This document shows, piece by piece, positions 36,061 to 46,190 of a stretch of 64,000 nucleotides of DNA. The stretch comes from Serinus canaria. Lineage: Eukaryota; Chordata; Aves; Passeriformes; Fringillidae. The notes below the pieces were generated by a model. The model was not told the DNA's origin, ran no database searches, and was given only the letters and a program-made list of their open reading frames with translations. The DNA is taken from contig NC_066313.1 in NCBI RefSeq assembly GCF_022539315.1, forward strand, positions 30,603,059-30,667,058, written 5' to 3'. The translations under genes and the position numbers were made by a program. The number at the start of each line of letters is the position of its first letter. Positions within the stretch are counted from its first letter, which is position 1.

Positions 36061-38034
36061 CCGACTTCTCCGAGATGCAAGAAAAAATTGTGCTCTCTGG
36101 TTAAACTCATGCATTTGGCAAGACAGCAGGGAGGAGAGAGAATGGTGTGTCCTTGTCACGGATTTCTCCAGAAGCCGTGGTAATCCTCCCGCACAACCCT
36201 TTGACAACAGATGCGGCTCGGCCACCCCCAGGAAGATTCCAGGGGCTGGACCACAGTGCCAATCCCGTTTACAAAAGGCAAAGGAGACAACCAGGAGCAA
36301 TAACATGGTTCATGGGTACATCATCCTGAGATAAGAAACCCTAAGAGCGCAGCTGAGTAATACGCAGCCTGCCTGTTGCGCTTGTCTTCCTGAATGTCAG
36401 GGACCTTAAAAAGGTTTAAAGTATGGTGAGCACCATATTAAATATTGATGAGCTCGTTCATGCTGAAGTGAGTGACTTCACCTAGATCATGCAGCAGTGG
36501 CAAAACCCTGGAATAGACAACACCATGAAGAAAAGCCTCCCACTCAGAAATTGCCTTGTTGCTGTAACAACTGCATATTTATGTAATGCTGTTGTTCACA
36601 ACATACCTTGAGACACAAGGGGTACTTGGAGGTCCTCTTGCTCATTCCATAACATATACAGGTTATCCAAAGACATGGGATGCAATGCAATGGGACCCCA
36701 TTGTTTATTTCATTAGACTTGGATGGGGCATTCATTCCTCTGGCTGCAAATGGAGAATGGGGAATGAGGAAAATGTGCCCGTCTCACTGAAGAAGCCCGA
36801 GTAAGAAGAAAGAAAATTGGAGGTTCTGAAAAAGCATAAACGTTGCTTTTATCTAACGTAGCAAATCCTACCTACTGCTCTCCACTTTTATCCAACTACC
36901 TACTGACCCTACTATATGTCTGTTGCTGGTGTTATTCCTTCTGTGAATATTTTTATCCTATCTGCCCTTCACACGAGATTCCTGTATTGCACTAATTTTA
37001 GATTTAAACCCAAAATTTGTCCAGAAACTTCATCTGAACCTGAAGCCTAATTATCACCTTCCTTTGCAATATTTTATATATCTGTCAAGATAAACCATAG
37101 TCAGGTTTTGATGCATATTTCATGTTGCTTAGAATTATGGTCTGTGCTACAGTGACAAACAAGATCACTTGCCTAATTTTACTGTTGCTTAAAAGTTATG
37201 ATCTGGTGATAACTTCTAGATTTATGTATTGTAAGGCAGGACACTCTCATATGAGCAAGTCTCAATTTTAGCAAAAAAATTATTTTTTCCATGCAACAAG
37301 TCCTTGCTATCCATCAGGGCGTATTTTAGGATCTGCCAGTGTATTTAGACATACTCTGTAGTTTGGCACAGTAGGGGATGAAAACACTATTTCAGGATCG
37401 CTGACACTTTGTCAATGTAAGTGATTTCAGAAGGTAGCTTTGTTTTATATTTTTGATAGACTAAAGATGAATTTTTTCAAAAATGAACAGCAAGAGACAC
37501 ATGGTGAATGGGGAGTTGATAACTGTGAAAAAAGCAGCATCAGCAAGTAACTGGGTCCCCAGCTTTCTAGGGAATTCTGCTGTGAAATCTGGCTTCTTGC
37601 CTCTTCCCTTCAACTTCTTCTTCTAAAGAGTGATAAAATTGTGCTACGAATTCCTGACATGAGGAGGAAGATAGAAGCTCTGTCCAGACGAGATGGCAGT
37701 GCTGCAGCAAATATGTCTGATGCTCTTGGGAAGGAGTAGCCAGCAGAAAACTTTCATGTGATTTTTCCCTGCTAGGAAAACACAGCAAAGATGACTCCAT
37801 CCATTTTGAAACTTTGTTATGGTAAGACATGATTTCTTAAAAATCCAGAAAACAATGGTTGTTTTAACAAAGGATTTGTATAAGAATAGGGATGCTGTTA
37901 GGAATACACAGGACTTAATGCCTTAGTTCACATGGAACGAGTAAGGAACAGAAAGTGAAGCAAGAAGTTAAGGACCTGTCCTACACCAGTTTTGGTCCTT
38001 CTGATGGAGACTTTCTCATGTCTTAAATAAGCAA
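36061..38034. other. Unique stretch, nothing recognised
   Basis: About 2 kb. The first ~300 bases keep a few CpGs and may be flank of the GC-rich block. Frames of up to 104 codons near 35992-36306 (minus) follow the GC bias and have no known domain. Further right it is ordinary AT-rich DNA. Confidence 0.45.
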
Positions 38035-38525
38035 TAGTTTGGGTTGGTAGGGACATTAAAGATCATCTAGTTTCAACCCCCGAAGCATGGGCAGTGCTAC
38101 CACCTATTAGATCAGGTTCCCTGGAGCCCTATCCAACCTGGCCTTGGACACTTCAGGGATGGAGCATCCACAGCTTCTCTGGGCCAGTATTTTATCACCC
38201 TCCAGTAGATAATTCCTTCCTAATCCCAAATCTAAACCTGCTCTTTTTCAGGTTAAAGCCATTCCCCCTTGTCCTCTCCCTACACGCCCCTATCAAAAGT
38301 CCCTCTCCAGCTCTCCTGTAGCACCTTTAGGCACTGGAAGGCTTTCTAAGGTCCCCCTGCAGCCTTCTCTTTTACAGGCTGTGCTGCCCCAAATCTCTCA
38401 ATCTGTCTTAGAAGAGTTGCTCCAACCCTCTGATAATCTTTGCAGCCTCCTCTGAACCTACTCTAACACTTCCGTCTCCTTCCTGTGCTGAGGGCTCCAG
38501 ACCTCGATGCTGTACTCCAGGTGAA
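38035..38525 (-). mobile_element. CR1 LINE, antisense, about 490 bases
   Basis: 'agtttgggttggtagggaca' opens the inverted 3' end, followed by 'ccctatccaacctggccttg', 'agcatccacagcttctctgg', 'ccattcccccttgtcctctc', 'aaaagtccctctccagctct', 'tctgataatctttgcagcct' and 'gatgctgtactccaggtgaa'. The right part is antisense ORF2 tail with no usable frame. Confidence 0.93.
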
Positions 38526-38989
38526 AGTACAGTATTCATTTAGCTGTCCTGTTTTCATGTTAAACTTGGCAGTTACAGCTGAGCTAAGTAAGTTCTCCCT
38601 GTGTTGTCACTTGGTAGGAGAGTTTCTTCTTCTGTCCCCGTATTTCTCATGTAACGAGGCAGGATGCTGTCAAGACAGGTGCTGAGTTTCACCCATAGTG
38701 TGAAGACACTACAAAAGTACATGATACAGTTATTGCCAGCAGCATCTGTAAAACAGGTTCCAGGCAGGGCTATGCAGGTGTGAGATGACAGGTACTGATG
38801 GTACCCTGATAACCAGGGCACCATCAGTCAGTTCCCCATCCCTCTTAGCAATTTCCAGCTGATGGTTCTATGGGTTGTCATGTTAAAAACAAGTGGAAGA
38901 CCCTCATCAAACTAGCCCCTTGTGCCCTCCTATCCAGTGGTATCTAGAAAAATCTTACTGACCTTCAGAGAGCAATTTAGGCCTAATGC
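38526..38989. other. Unique stretch, nothing recognised
   Basis: About 460 bases after the CR1 5' truncation. No feature is recognised; an 83-codon minus-strand frame at 38573-38824 shows no domain. Confidence 0.45.
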
Positions 38990-39365
38990 TCTGTTATTAA
39001 ACTGGCAGGTGTGTATTAAAAACACTCATTTAGTCTGCAGTGAATGGAAGATTAAGTAAAGTCAAAGAGTGCCTGCTTGACTTACGTCAAAAAGTTATTC
39101 TGTTAATTTTTTTGGTTGATCTTGACTCTTTCCCTGAAAATGACAACACTATTATTAATGTTAATTAGCCTAGGCCAAGTAATGAGATCATTGTGGAAGG
39201 AATAGCTCTGATGTGTGCAAGTAACATCTAATATGTGGTGTAATTGTGTTCTGTTACTACTCAATAAAAATATATTTCCAATGATTAAGTACAGGAACTG
39301 GAATTTCAGTCCCATTAAGTTCATGGCAGAACTCCCAGTAACTAGAATGGGATGAGCAGTCTTCA
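38990..39365. promoter_or_regulatory. Possible conserved non-coding element
   Basis: Non-repetitive sequence with clustered homeodomain-type cores: 'attattaatgttaattagcc', 'aagtaatgagatcattg' and 'ccaatgattaagtac', plus a CRE-like 'cttacgtcaaa' at about 39081-39091. No repeat family matches, and the 87-codon minus-strand frame here shows no domain. The regulatory role is inferred. Confidence 0.28.
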
Positions 39366-40165
39366 CTTTTATAAAAATCCACTACTTTCACCATTTTTTA
39401 CACTTTAGTAAGCCAAAAGAAATGTCACTCTGCCACGCAAAAGACCTTATTTACTCTTTTCTACAATTCTTGTCTTCTCTGTCCTGAGTTTTAAGAATCA
39501 GATCTCTTTCTCACTCCATCTTACCATCGTTGAGCCATGCTGTTCTACAGACATGTACCATATTACTAAAGCAACACAATTTTTGTTTCAGATTCTTAGA
39601 TTGGGTCAGAAATTGCACCTGCTTCTTTAACATTTTAAATATCATACATAAATTAAACTAGTATTGGCCCAGAACAGGAGCAATGCTTTTACTGCCATTT
39701 AAATAAATGTCTTCATCTTAACCTCAACAACACCAAACTCTTAACCTCAACTCTAACCAAACTTTTTTTTTTGAAGGTAATTCAAAGATGGATATTTAGA
39801 GCTCAAAATAGCCACTGTTGTGACTGGAAAAAAAGTCCAATTACAAGAAATTGTTGGGTAAAAACACCTCCACAGGTCCCTTTCTCACTGAGCTGTCCTA
39901 TGACTATAAAATATTTGTAAATCCCAACTGAATGTCTTTTGTACGAGTGCATATCAATGCTCTTCTGGATAAACAAGATGTATAATTCAGCTGGGATGCC
40001 CCTAGCACTCTTCATGTACTTTGGACAACCCACTCACATGTTAACAGTAAATCTGATGCATGTGGTAGATAATAGACATACTCGACAAATCTACACATCA
40101 GCACAGGTGTGGTAGATCTCATGGTTCCCTAATACTTCAGTCCTATAACACATGGATTTCCTATG
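39366..40165. other. Unique stretch with a small direct repeat
   Basis: CTTAACCTCAAC occurs at 39717-39728 and again at 39740-39751. Otherwise nothing is recognised in this 0.8 kb. Confidence 0.45.
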
Positions 40166-40515
40166 GCACAGAATCATAAAATATTTTGCTTGGAAGGGGT
40201 CTTAGAGACTATATAGCTCCAGCCTCCTGGCCCATGGGGAAGCATACCTTCCTGGCCTTGAACACTTCCAGGGATGGTGCAGCCACAACTTCTTTAGGCA
40301 ACCTGTGCCAGTGCCTTACCACCCTCACAGGATAGAATTTTTTCCTAAAATCAAATGTCAGCCTGCCCTCTATCAGTTTGAGGCCTTTCCCCCTGACTTC
40401 ATGCCCTTATTCAGAAGTCCCTCTCCAGCTCTCTTGCAGCCTCTTTAGGTAGTGGATGATAATCCAGGTCTTTCCAGAGCTGAGCAAGCCTAACTCTTTC
40501 AACCTATTTTCATAT
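40166..40515 (-). mobile_element. CR1 LINE, antisense
   Basis: 'acagaatcataaaatatttt' is the inverted tail, then 'ctggccttgaacacttccag', 'ggatggtgcagccacaactt', 'gtgccttaccaccctcacag', 'gtccctctccagctctcttg' and 'gagctgagcaagcctaactc'. The copy is 5'-truncated before the ORF2 tail. Confidence 0.92.
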
Positions 40516-41674
40516 CCACCAGGTATGACCAGAAAGTCTGAAATGGCTATGGTGGGTTAACATATGTGCAGGCCTAAGTAAGCCTGCACAGACTAAAAAT
40601 ACCCCAGAGAGAAAGTTCAGCCTTGAGCAAACTTTCACATTAGTCAGGAGAGCTCTAAACACAGCCACATCTTTTGTTGTGTCTATATAAATCTTCCCTG
40701 AGACTTTCTGTTGCATAGTGCATAAATAATGTTGTGCTTCTATTCCCTGTCTGCATTGATCCACACTGGCCTTTACAACTTCATCTTGGGTGACCCTGCT
40801 GTCAGAGGTAAGATCTGTCTGAAAAAGAGCTGAAGACCCAGAGTGTAAAGCAAAGTTTACTCTGTTGCGACTGTCCCTGTGATCTGCCTGAGTGCCCTTG
40901 GTGAATTGCTCCCAGCTCAGGTAGGGTTTTCTTACCTGAGAGGTCCCAACAGAACTGGAATCACTTCACACAGAGTTCTTTTAATCTTCCTACATCAATT
41001 CCTCCAAATCTTTTATCTTGCCTGAAAGGAGATTATTGTCTTGCAAAAAAAATAATTTTTAGAGGGCATTTCATCTAATATGTCTTAATTGCCATAACAT
41101 TTAAAGAAGATACATGATTCCCTTAATCCAAAAGGCTAATGAATCATTTTTAATAATACAAAAATGTCATGTCCTATGGTGGTAAGCAGCCTAAAAAGCC
41201 CAGGAGAAGTTGGTAGACATATGGTGGCTTGCTCTTTCCGTCGTGTGAAAAAAATGCATGAGCCTGCTGCTGGCTCCTGACTGCACATGCCAGTCTTAAC
41301 TTTGGAGAAGTAATCACTTGCTCCTCGACTCGTTCCTCTTTTTTCATCATTTGATTGCAGATTCCAGATGGGTTTGGTAGCCAGTAATTACTTTTATAAC
41401 TAGAACTCCCTTGCAATGCATCAGGTTAATGTAAATGGCATTCTGTACTGACACTCATAATCTTCTCTAACTTGTCTCCCATGCCAATGGAATAGTATTT
41501 CCTTAATACTAACCAACCAGTGATCTCTCATCTTTTTTTTGTTGTTGTTGTTTTGACAGCGGGTATGTGGGAAGGAGCAATTTATATTTTTCCAGGCTCC
41601 TCACTCTCCTTCGCTATGTTTATTAAATCTGTATGTGTTACTTTTATTTCTTAGTGCCAATGGATTTTTCTTCT
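40516..41674. other. Unique stretch, nothing recognised
   Basis: About 1.2 kb. It includes a short (GTT)n-like patch near 41539-41555. No exon or repeat family is recognised. Confidence 0.45.
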
Positions 41675-41845
41675 AATTACAGCAATCTGATTTCAGTTTA
41701 TTTAAATGCTGATTTATGTTTATGCTATCCCCTGGTATCAATTTCATTCCAACTAGATCCCAGTCTAACTTAATTACTTGTAGTCTTGTCATTCCAAACT
41801 AATGCTAATTAAAACAGTTTTATTGCTGGAAGGTATTAAAGATTA
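41675..41845. promoter_or_regulatory. Possible conserved non-coding element
   Basis: Contains 'gtttatttaaatgctgattt', 'taacttaattacttgtagtc' and 'actaatgctaattaaaacag', a dense set of TAAT/ATTA homeodomain-type cores in non-repetitive sequence. Function is inferred only. Confidence 0.27.
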
Positions 41846-42457
41846 ACCCCTCCACTGTTCTATAGAAAAGAAAGTAAAGTGAAGGTGAGGAAAAAGAAGG
41901 TTTACAAAACCAGAGAAAAGAGTGCATAGGAATGCCCACTACATCTGTTTTGTTTGATCAGTGTGCTGCAGTTGCCTAAGGTTCACAGCCTGGTTTTATT
42001 GCTTGGTCTGGTGATCTCTTCCTGTTCTCACCCCTGTTGTTTCCATTTCCTCTTCTTTAACCTTGTCTGGGTGCAAAAGTTGCAGAAGATGAAGGTCCAC
42101 ACCTACTGGTAGCCAGCCTCTCCTCTCTTCATGTCCCCATGTCCCTCTCCCTCCCCCTCTGCCACACCTCTCCACACCTCCTCTCAGTTGTATCTCACTT
42201 TCTCTACCTCCTCCTCTTCATCACATATCCCACTCTTTGCCATTCTCTCAAATCATACACTTGTTTACATTCAAGAAAAACAGTGTTTTAATCCAGTCAT
42301 CCTCCTGGTAGGCTTAGCATGGATGAAGATCTTTGTCAGTGCATTGTTCACTGCTGTTCAACTGCGTCCAGCAGAAGTTGAAGCTGAAGCACTGACCAGC
42401 CTAAGCTTTTAATAGCAAGCACTTTGCAACCAAAGAGAGATCAATCCTCACGAAGGT
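41846..42457. other. Unique stretch with C/T-rich patch
   Basis: A pyrimidine-rich patch lies at about 42110-42240 (C, T and few A). The 93-codon plus-strand frame over it is proline- and serine-rich for that reason. No gene is supported. Confidence 0.5.
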
Positions 42458-42690
42458 GTGCTGGGGTGAGTTTGAGTTAGATGTTAGGAAAAGTTTCTTC
42501 ATCCACTGAGTAGCTGAGCACTGGAACAGGCTCCCCAGGGAAGTGATTACAGCACCAAGTGTGCTGTTCAGCAGTTGAAGAAGCATTTGGGAAATGCTCT
42601 CAGGCACATGGTTTGCATTTTGGAGCTATCCTGTGCAGGGCCAGGAGCTGGACTCAGTGATCCTTGTGGTTCCCTTTCAGGAAAATCTAA
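42458..42690 (+). mobile_element. CR1 LINE, 3' fragment, sense
   Basis: 'gagttagatgttaggaaaag' (RLDIRKNF-type coding tail), 'gagcactggaacaggctccc', 'cagggaagtgattacagcac', 'ctcaggcacatggtttgc', 'tgtgcagggccaggagctgg' and 'actcagtgatccttgtggtt' follow in order. It is the same class as 7167-7478 and less diverged. A 112-codon minus-strand frame overlapping its right half is a shadow. Confidence 0.92.
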
Positions 42691-43265
42691 GAGGTTTTTT
42701 TCTATGTGGATTTGAGATGATAACAGAATATATTGCAATAACCCAATATATTGCTTTGAGTCTTCAAGCAAACTAGGGGAGTTAGTAGGCTGATAAAGCA
42801 CCAACTGAGTGCAATTATGTCCTGTGCAGTGCTTGTAAACTTTACCTGCCTCTTCAATGCTTCTCATAAATCCCCCTGACTGCAACATACTACTGCGGCT
42901 TCCCAAAATCCCTCCCCATCTCAGACACAGCTTTATTTTCCTCTACCTTATTCCTAAATTCACACTTGCAGAAATGGTAATAAACTAACTCAGTTATTTA
43001 AAAAAATCCCCAAGTCCTTACTCTTCAATGCTAAAATAACTCCACATATATCTTTACAGGCTTACATAAGCACGTGTATGCAAATGGCCATAGTATTGTA
43101 CTCAGGTGTTTGGCTTTCCAGCACATTTTTTTGGTTGGTTGCCAGGTAACTGGAACACTTCTGATACACATGTGCAGAAGACATACTTAATTGTTTTTCA
43201 CGTGTACCCAAATTAGGAGCCAGCGAAGGCTACTGTTATTTCTTCTGATGAGAAAGTGACATCTG
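42691..43265. other. Unique stretch, nothing recognised
   Basis: About 0.6 kb of AT-rich DNA between a CR1 end and a candidate regulatory segment. Confidence 0.45.
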
Positions 43266-43400
43266 TGGGAACACAGAAAGCTACAGAGTGTGTCTGTCTG
43301 AGGCTAATTGATTTATAAAACTTGCCGACAGACAGATGTGAACAAACACTTCTGACAAACAGCATGATTATAAATTAGCTTCTTCTTTTTATAGGAGGTA
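43266..43400. promoter_or_regulatory. Possible conserved non-coding element with PBX/HOX-type site
   Basis: 'ggctaattgatttataaaac' includes TGATTTAT at 43309-43316, a PBX-HOX type site. Nearby are a fork-head-like AACAAACA near 43341, MEIS-type TGACA near 43353, and 'gattataaattagct'. Four motif types fall within about 80 bases of non-repetitive DNA. Regulatory function is inferred. Confidence 0.33.
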
Positions 43401-46060
43401 GGCTAAAAACACACAGTAAGGATAAGTAATGGGTGGAGGAGACACGTTATTTATTTTCTGCATCCAATGAAGCACAGCAATTGTACTCTTGTTCTGTGGG
43501 CTGGTTTCCTGTTGGAGTCAGGGAGTACGGGAAAAAGAGTTGAAGAATGAGGATGATCTCTACAAAATGGGAAGCATATTGCAGTATCCCAGGAAAAGAT
43601 ATAAATATGATCTCTGAGCTCTCTGTCTGATTTTGTGGGTTTTAGCTGATGTGGGTAGGTCTGATTGTTATAAAGGAATTTCTGTGCTATTTTCCTTAAT
43701 GAAATTCACTCCTACAGAGACCAAGCAACTTAATTTCAGGATTTGTGCATTAGAGAAGAGAGTGTGAACTTCATCACATTGCTTTGATACATAAATAAAG
43801 TTGTGCAATTACTTTGAATTGACTCTTTAGTCAATGAACAGCACAACTGGTTTCCCCAGGAGAAGAATGGAGGGTGTGAAGGGAGGGGTGAGCCTAACAG
43901 AAAACTGAAGTCCTCTGTGGATTTATGTGAATGCTAAGACTACTCTCTAAAATAACAAAGTTCTTTCCTCAATGTCCCAGAAGACAATTACAGGGAAAGA
44001 AATAGAAAAAAATCCTACCTCTTCATACCTACATGAAAGAAAAAGAGTTCCACATACTATTGTCTAGATGAGTTTCACTTCATTTTCCCATCTATAAGCA
44101 GGAGGCAATAAGAAATAGAATTGAAATTAATTTGTTTCAAAGTAGTGGAAATGAAATTTTTATAAGTATTAAACAGACCACAGAAATTCACAACAAAGAT
44201 TACATTGTCTAAACTCAGTGGTAAAGCAAGTGGAGAAATTTAAAATATAGGTAAAAAGGAATTTTCTTGTTATCCCTTAAGCTCCCAACATTCCTATCTG
44301 CTCCTATCTGTGTTCTACCAGTCCCATTACCAAGCATGAGGCAGCACCAACAGGGACTAGTAGAGAAGAGTATGCTGTGTATGCCTGCATTTACAAAGGG
44401 AAAGCTTGCCATCCATCATCACAGTTCCAGAGGGAGAGGCAATGCTGAATCTTCCCTCTACAATGCTTTCCACCACCACACAAAGAAATCTCAGTGAGAG
44501 AGAGAGCACACGAGTGCTAAGTTGCACCAGCACAAGGGTAGAAATGGAAAAAAAAAACCCTCAGAAAAGTCATTACTCATCAGTCTTCAGATTTACAGCC
44601 TTCAAGGTCTGGGAGGGTGGGCGCTCAGCACAGGCAGCAGCAGCAGACAAGGCTGCTCCTCAGCTAAGGCATGACCCTCCCTGACTACCCAGCCCTGGGT
44701 ATGCAGATGATGGGAGGAGGGCAGGGAAAGTTCCTGCTGCTCAGCTCGTGGGGTGCTGCCCTTGTACAGCTGCCTTGTGCAATTCAAAGCAGCAACACTC
44801 AGCATCGGATCTGTGAAGGGCAGTGAGCAGCCAGCAGCAATTCTGGCAGCCAGTGAGGGATTTTTTAGGATGAAAGCTGAATGCAATCAAGGAGAGGTAG
44901 GCAAAGCAATCCCCAGACCTGTGGCTTCTGGGAACAGGTAGATACAGAGGCAGACCCTTGCAGGCAGAGACTTGCTGAATTCATGAGGGTTCATGGTGTT
45001 TACCCTGCTGAGGGTCTGTGGTGCAGTGAGGTTTAGTACTGAGGGTCCTGTTACCCTCATTGGCATCCAGCAGAATCTGGTATGAGGAAGACGAAATACA
45101 AGCAAAATAAGTCCCAAAGCTTATACAGACTCTCTAATCTTGGCTGAAATCTTGGCAGACAGAACATGCCAGTGGGACACAAGACTTGGAGTATTCCTGG
45201 GAAGATGATGTTAATTATTCCTGTCATTAAGAGCAGCAGGAAATGAGTCTTTGAGAGCAGCTTGTCTTACATACAGACACACACACACACACACACACGC
45301 ACACCCAGGCACAAGCCAAGGCATGCTTTAGGAGAAAAGGTTGTTGCTCAGTGTAAAGGAAACTAAGTCAATATTATCTTTTAATAACAAATCCAAAAGG
45401 AGGCAAGCTGTCCCAAAGAATGAGCCAACAGAAAACACAATTCACAGGAATATGACAGATAAAGGGTCCTCAGTTGAACAAATTAGCATGTGCAAATATT
45501 TGTGCTCATGATCTTGATGGAGATTTAAATTGTAGAGACCACATTAATAAATTGACATCCCAAACTGGAGTTGCATAAAAAAGAACCTTTCCCAACCCAG
45601 GAATTGTTCTTCCTGTCTTGTTTTCTTTCACTTAGTAGGAAACATTTTTCCTTCATGCTGTGAGAAACAACCTTTTTTTTTTCATCCCTGTGCTTGCTCT
45701 CACTTTTCTGATGACTACTCTGAGTTTAATAAGATGCTGTCAGACATGTGCAGTTAAGGCTTGGGGTTGCGTTTCTGTTTTCTCTTGTTCTTGCACAACA
45801 CAATTCCAGCGGTGTCGCTTTTACAAGGCATGATGTGACTGCTCACAGGAACAGCGCAAGACAAAACCAAGGTGTTGATGGAGCACTGAAGCATCCCTCC
45901 CCTGCTGTGGGACATATGTGGAAGGAGAAGGTGTCCTGTAGTCCCTCTTCATCTTAAACCCATCCGGGTTTTTCTAAAGTGCTCTCTAAAGAAACAGGGC
46001 AGGAAGAATTATCTTTTATATGCATGGAAATGGCACAAGTTACCTTTTTTCTTTTCCCCT
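43401..46060. other. Unique stretch
   Basis: About 2.7 kb. It contains the (CA)n repeat listed at 45277-45304 and a somewhat more GC-rich part near 44600-44900 (CAG-rich near 44631-44650). Overlapping frames of 60-94 codons on both strands show no domain. Confidence 0.5.
45277..45304. repeat. (CA)n microsatellite
   Basis: About 14 dinucleotide units of AC with one AC-to-GC change near the right end. Short, and probably polymorphic in length. Confidence 0.95.
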
Positions 46061-46190
46061 ATAGAATCATGAAAAGGCTTGGGTTGAAAGGTATATTAAA
46101 GATCATCTAGTTTCAAGCCCCCTGCTGTTGGCACAAATGCCACCCACTAGATCAGATTGTCCCATTCAACCTGGCCTTGAACATTTCATA
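46061..46190 (-). mobile_element. CR1 LINE, 3' end, antisense
   Basis: 'atagaatcatgaaaaggctt' opens the inverted tail, then 'gggttgaaaggtatatt', 'agatcatctagtttcaagcc', 'cccactagatcagattgtcc' and 'aacctggccttgaacatttc'. About 130 bases are recognisable. Confidence 0.9.

Noticed and set aside
35634..36110. 158-codon minus-strand frame
   Set aside because: GC-rich DNA is poor in stops. The upstream part crosses the pyrimidine-rich and AATAAA region, and no domain is recognised. Only its internal Kozak ATG is kept, as a finding.
36061..36340. Internal retroviral sequence downstream of the LTR-like block
   Set aside because: No primer binding site or gag-like frame follows, so a full provirus is not supported.
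42568..42906. 112-codon minus-strand frame
   Set aside because: It overlaps the sense CR1 copy at 42458-42690 on the wrong strand.
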